DNA of 26,679 nt from JBHHYR01 sp046757585 (GTDB taxonomy: Bacteria; Desulfobacterota; Binatia; HRBIN30), in assembly GCA_046757585.1 (NCBI GenBank), contig JBHHYR010000031.1, positions 1 to 26,679 on the forward strand. Reading direction: 5' to 3'. The notes beneath the pieces were generated by a model, which saw only the letters and a list, made by a program, of their open reading frames with translations, did not search any database and was not told where the DNA came from. Shown here in pieces: positions 23,506-26,679 of the stretch. A program made the translations under genes and the position numbers. The stretch's first letter is position 1. Every line of letters starts with the position of its first letter.

Positions 23506-23979
23506 GGCACTCCCTTTCCACCGCGCACTTATAGCACCACCCTTTGCGCCGGGTCACGTGCCGCAGCGCACGTTGCCCATCACAGCGCTCGCGTTTTGGC
23601 GTTCCGTTGACATGCGGTCCCCTCTGACAACCCGCACCCCCCCGTGTTGCAACTGTCAAGACACGCCTCATCCCATCGTCAGAGCGAACGACATGGATCG
23701 CCCCAGGCCACTGCGAGCGTACAGGCATGATGAGCGGAAGTCTTGGCACACGCCTTGCATTCTGCTACGGCCGTTGCCGAGGCAAGGCATGAGCAGGGCT
23801 CGTGACAGTCTCAAGTTGAAACACCCCCATTCGTTGCGTCGCAGGCGCCTGACGGAGACGACCAGCGCGCGCGTACTCGGTTGCCCACAACCGGCAGGCA
23901 GCAATTCGCTTACCGAGCCGCCTAGCGAGCCAGTGCTGCATCCAGGCACCCGCCGGGCAGAAGGTCGCCCTCCAGCAAG
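23506..23979. other. 474-nt divergent intergenic region
   Basis: No gene is supported here; open frames on both strands are low-complexity, lack ribosome sites and overlap real genes. It separates the NTF2-like operon from the coiled-coil membrane protein gene. On the minus strand a weak promoter for the NTF2 gene is possible (GTGACC, 18 nt, TATAAG). On the plus strand there is a near-consensus sigma-54 promoter. About 80-100 nt upstream of it lies a small interrupted palindrome, GTGT...ACAC at 23644-23664, in the position where enhancer-binding proteins bind. Confidence 0.6.
23744..23759 (+). promoter_or_regulatory. sigma-54 (RpoN) promoter candidate upstream of the 591-aa gene
   Basis: TGGCAC (23744-23749), 5 nt, TTGCA (23755-23759). 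The invariant GG (23745-23746) and GC (23757-23758) are separated by exactly 10 nt, and the match to TGGCACG-N4-TTGCA fails only at the seventh base. Transcription would start near 23770, giving a long leader of about 210 nt before the ATG at 23980. Confidence 0.55.
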
Positions 23980-25755
23980 ATGACCACAGCCTCGCGCAGC
24001 CAGCCTCCAGACCACTGCGACCATTGTGAGGCCCGGCAAAAAGAGCTGGAGCGTGCGGTTGCAAAGCTCGTCGTCCACCAGCGGGCACTGACCCGTACCG
24101 TGCATGCGTGCGAGGAACGGTTGAAGGCATTCGCTGCACGCCTCAATGCGGACGAGCCGACTGAAGCTGCGGAGAGGGCAAAGAGTACGCATGCCCTGGC
24201 CCGGGCGGACCAGGCGTTACGTCGTGTGGCGGAGCTGGCTGCCGCCCACGAACAGGGGCGGAATCTGAGTGCCCGCCACGCGCGAGACTACGATGCGCTG
24301 AGCGCCGCCCTCCAGCGACTCGAACGGCAACTCACCGCGACGCGCATGCGCCTGGATGCCGCCCTGGGAAGTAGTATCCAAACAATCGACAAGGGCTCCG
24401 CGCCCAGTAGAGCGGAGGTGGATGAACTCCGGCGGTTGATCCAGCGTGTTCTGGCAGATCAGCAGCGAGCGAGAGCCGCGCTGCGAATCGTGGTCCGCAA
24501 GTCCTGGGGCATCGGCCAGCGGTTCACTATGGCGTGGGAGCGGTTCCGACTCACTCTTGACCGTGCGATCCGGAAATGGCCGGTGGCAACTGACCGAGCG
24601 TTGCGCAAGCCACCGGAAGGCCTTGCGGAGACGCGCACGCCATCCCCGACCTCCGGAGCACTCGACTCTTGGAGGGGTCCTATTCTGGTCGGCCTCGGGT
24701 TGGGCCTGGTCATTCTGGTGCTCGCCATTTTCCGCGCCGTACAGTGGCAGGGTACGCCGACCCGCGGCCCGACTGCCCCCGCACTGTACAAGCCGGCTGA
24801 ACCTGTGATCGAGTCGCAGGGCGGTGCAGGCGAACAACCGGGACAGCCACACGCCCGTGTTCCGCTCGCGCCGCCACGTGCGATCTCCCTCCTGGAGGGG
24901 CCGGCGGATGAACACGCCGCGCTCCCCTCCCACAACCAGCTGGCGCAGGCTGCAGGCGTACAGGCACAGGAGGCGAGCGAACCGGCCCAGCCGGTTGCGA
25001 CACTGGGGGCTTCCGCACCGCCGCCGTGGACCCTTTACAGCCTTGAGCCCGAAGGCGCGACGGCCTGCGTTGTCGCAGCGGCGCACGATCGCGTGTGCGT
25101 CTACGTACGAGCGCCAGCCGAGACGGTGGCTGGCAGCTGCTATCCGATTGTTGCAGCGCAGCTGCACGCTTGGCCCCAGTGGCTGATCGCAGCCGAAGTC
25201 AGTCCCACACGGATACGTCTCGTGGATGAAAAGCGCCGAGCGCGGCTGCAGGTCGTGCCCGACACCGAGCCCCTCGGCGACGCGGTAGTGCAGCTCCGGC
25301 AGCAAGACTTCGGTGCGTTGTCGGTGCACGTCGCCCCCTGGCGTACGACGTGGGTTTCCACGGGCAGCCAGGCAGCCGGGAACGGGACCGCCGCGGCCGC
25401 TGCGCGGCTGCGAGACACGCTCGAGCGCTGGCGTCAGGCATGGGAGGGAAAGCGGTTCAAGGACTACATGGCCTTCTACCATCCGAAGTTCGCACCCCAA
25501 AAGGATCCGGACCGGCGGCACTGGCAGGCGCGCAAGCGCCGCCTGTTTCGGCGCCGCGCTGCGATCAAGGTACGGTTGAGTCCAGCGAGCATCGTCCTCG
25601 CCGACCGCGGTACGACGGCCTTCACCGACTTCGAACAGCTCTACCACTCCGGAAACCTCGAGTCCGAGGCGACCAAGGTGCTGCGTTGGCACTGGAACGG
25701 CCGCCGCTGGACGATCACCACTGAAACAGTCCTGCGAGAAAGTCAGCACAGGTGA
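23980..25755 (+). CDS. coiled-coil single-pass membrane protein with Cds6-like C-terminal domain
   Basis: 591 aa, function unknown. The N-terminus has a CxxC (Cys13, Cys16) and then long charged helices (about 20-165) of coiled-coil character, rich in Ala, Arg, Glu and Leu. One membrane helix is at 233-253 (GPILVGLGLGLVILVLAIF), so residues 1-230 are probably cytoplasmic and the rest periplasmic. A Pro/Ala/Gln-rich linker (258-348) leads to a central beta-rich segment (350-460) and then an NTF2-fold domain (about 476-585: LRDTLERWRQAWEGKRFKDY, then MAFYHPKFAP, YHSGNLESEATKVLRWHW). The last part resembles the Cds6 C-terminal domain found after L,D-transpeptidase catalytic domains, but no transpeptidase motif is present. 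No in-frame alternative start exists before an upstream stop. The Shine-Dalgarno is weak. A cell-envelope scaffold is plausible. Confidence 0.75.
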   Translation: MTTASRSQPPDHCDHCEARQKELERAVAKLVVHQRALTRTVHACEERLKAFAARLNADEPTEAAERAKSTHALARADQALRRVAELAAAHEQGRNLSARHARDYDALSAALQRLERQLTATRMRLDAALGSSIQTIDKGSAPSRAEVDELRRLIQRVLADQQRARAALRIVVRKSWGIGQRFTMAWERFRLTLDRAIRKWPVATDRALRKPPEGLAETRTPSPTSGALDSWRGPILVGLGLGLVILVLAIFRAVQWQGTPTRGPTAPALYKPAEPVIESQGGAGEQPGQPHARVPLAPPRAISLLEGPADEHAALPSHNQLAQAAGVQAQEASEPAQPVATLGASAPPPWTLYSLEPEGATACVVAAAHDRVCVYVRAPAETVAGSCYPIVAAQLHAWPQWLIAAEVSPTRIRLVDEKRRARLQVVPDTEPLGDAVVQLRQQDFGALSVHVAPWRTTWVSTGSQAAGNGTAAAAARLRDTLERWRQAWEGKRFKDYMAFYHPKFAPQKDPDRRHWQARKRRLFRRRAAIKVRLSPASIVLADRGTTAFTDFEQLYHSGNLESEATKVLRWHWNGRRWTITTETVLRESQHR

Positions 25756-25872
25756 GTGACGGCACACCGCCCCAGCCGCGCACAGCCTGGCTTGGCGGGG
25801 CAGCCCTCGGTTTTCCCGGTTGCCTTAACGACCTGCTCGCGGTAAGCAAGCTCGACCAATGGAAGGTTATGT

Positions 25873-26679
25873 ATGAAGTGGGGGCTGCTGGCGGCCGTCC
25901 TGTTGCTAGCGATGCCAACGGCCCCGGCCGCACCCGGCACGCCGGGTGACGCATGGACCCAACCGGCGCGCTACGCGTTCGAGTACCGCGTCGATCTGCA
26001 GCCGGTGCACGTCGGCAACACGCAGCGGCTGCGCCTCTGGGTTCCTTACCCGGCAGTGACACCGAACCAGCGGGTACTCTCGGCACAAATCGACTCGCCA
26101 TGGGCGTATCAGTTGACCCGCGATCGCTTGGGGAATCGAATCCTGTACATGGCGGGAACCGGCGCACCACCCACGCCGTTGGTGATGCGTTTCACCATCG
26201 AGCGCTGGCCGTCGCGTGGCATTCCGAACAGTGCAATTGCTCCCGGCTCACCGCTGAGTCCGGAGCACTACCGGGCCGCGCCCCGCTTGATCCCGCTCGC
26301 GCCGCTCATTCGCCGGATCGCGGAACGTGAAGGTCGCGGCCTTCACACAAGCCAGGAGAAGGTGCGCGCCTTTTACGACTACGTGGTCCGGAACATGCGC
26401 TATGACAAGCACGGCAAGGGGTGGGGCCGCGGCGATGCCATCTGGGCGTGTACCCACAAGCACGGTAACTGCACCGATTTCCATTCGCTGTTTATTGGCT
26501 TGGCACTGACACAGGAGATCCCCGCCCGTTTCGTCATCGGCTTCCCGATCCCGCTCGACCGCGACGATGGAACGATCCCGGGCTATCACTGCTGGGCCGA
26601 GTACTACGATCAGGAGCGTGGCTGGGTGCCGTTGGATTCCAGCGAAGGAAAGCGCAGCGGGAACCCTGACGCCTATTTC
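25873..26679 (+). CDS. exported transglutaminase-like protein, 3' end outside window
   Basis: The frame begins with ATG at 25873, with GGAAGG 6 nt upstream, and is still open at the window end, giving 269 residues. The N-terminus is a Sec signal peptide (MKWGLLAAVLLLAMPTAPA, cut near residue 19-20). A beta-rich region (30-115; YAFEYRVDLQPV, LRLWVPYP) precedes a transglutaminase-like cysteine-protease core. The triad residues are visible as Cys200 in HGNCTDFHSLF, His239 in GYHCWAEYYD and Asp255 in WVPLDSSEG, with the family helix KVRAFYDYVVRNMRYDK before it. It acts outside the cytoplasm, perhaps as a peptidase or amidase. It follows the coiled-coil envelope gene by 117 nt on the same strand and may share its transcript. 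Confidence 0.88.
   Translation, partial: MKWGLLAAVLLLAMPTAPAAPGTPGDAWTQPARYAFEYRVDLQPVHVGNTQRLRLWVPYPAVTPNQRVLSAQIDSPWAYQLTRDRLGNRILYMAGTGAPPTPLVMRFTIERWPSRGIPNSAIAPGSPLSPEHYRAAPRLIPLAPLIRRIAEREGRGLHTSQEKVRAFYDYVVRNMRYDKHGKGWGRGDAIWACTHKHGNCTDFHSLFIGLALTQEIPARFVIGFPIPLDRDDGTIPGYHCWAEYYDQERGWVPLDSSEGKRSGNPDAYF

Noticed and set aside
23808..23837. Sigma-32-like string TTGAAA followed by CCCCATTC
   Set aside because: The spacer is about 3-4 nt instead of 11-16, so it cannot be a heat-shock promoter.
23090..23983. 297-codon plus-strand frame across the 23.5-24.0 kb gap
   Set aside because: It overlaps the NTF2-like gene on the other strand, is low-complexity and has no ribosome site or domain.
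24217..25767. 516-codon open frame on the minus strand opposite the coiled-coil gene
   Set aside because: The plus-strand frame has a coherent membrane helix, linker and NTF2-type domain; the antisense frame shows none.
1..26679. tRNA or rRNA genes, insertion sequences, CRISPR arrays, phage genes
   Set aside because: None was recognised on either strand; there are no spaced direct repeats, transposase motifs or cloverleaf-like segments that I could support by reading.

Overview
The window is high-GC DNA, densely coded on both strands, from a Gram-negative bacterium. The Gram-negative call rests on an outer-membrane phosphate porin, a periplasmic alkaline phosphatase and several Sec signal peptides. 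A NifJ-type pyruvate:ferredoxin oxidoreductase, a DHOD-like partner, tandem Hsp20 genes and an N-acetylglutamate synthase fused to an amino-acid-kinase-like domain fit a deltaproteobacterial-grade or related candidate-phylum lineage (for example Binatota or Desulfobacterota). That placement is an inference; there is no rRNA or tRNA in the window to test it. I found no mobile element, CRISPR array, tRNA or clear pseudogene.

Layout. 1-258: the 3' end of a GldG-like ABC auxiliary membrane protein. 284-2392 (-): a YyaL/DUF255 thioredoxin-fold protein. 2574-3463 (-): a two-gene small heat-shock operon with its own promoter and a terminal hairpin. 3595-4980 (-): the Mg2+ transporter MgtE. 5255-7138 (+): dihydroxy-acid dehydratase IlvD, possibly leaderless. 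7178-10985 (-): the phosphate uptake genes pstS, pstC, pstA and pstB. 11217-14197 (+): an OprO/OprP-type phosphate porin and a PhoA-type alkaline phosphatase. 14316-18886 (-): nifJ and a DHOD-like gene, two bases apart. 19095-21520 (+): an ArgA-like N-acetylglutamate synthase, a type II pantothenate kinase overlapping it by GTGA, and a small two-helix membrane protein. 21569-22708 (+): a short-chain dehydrogenase fused to a SnoaL-like domain. 22735-23505 (-): a two-gene unit made of an NTF2-like protein with a histone-H1-like basic tail and an 82-aa coiled-coil protein. 23980-25755 (+): a coiled-coil, single-pass membrane protein with a Cds6-like NTF2-fold C-terminus, preceded by a near-consensus sigma-54 promoter. 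25873-end (+): a truncated exported transglutaminase-like protein.

The clearest functional unit is the phosphate-starvation block at 7.2-14.2 kb. PhoA releases phosphate in the periplasm, the porin admits it through the outer membrane, PstS binds it and PstCAB imports it. Three promoters there (pstS, pstC, porin) share one geometry: two degenerate CTGTMAC-like 7-mers separated by 4 nt, then 10 nt, then a TATRRT -10. This is the layout of a PhoB-dependent Pho box. A 12-bp perfect hairpin separates pstS from the second Pho promoter, so pstS and pstCAB are probably expressed at different levels. No phoU, phoB or phoR is in the window.

The less understood part is 19-26 kb, where three different proteins carry NTF2/SnoaL-fold domains within about 4 kb.
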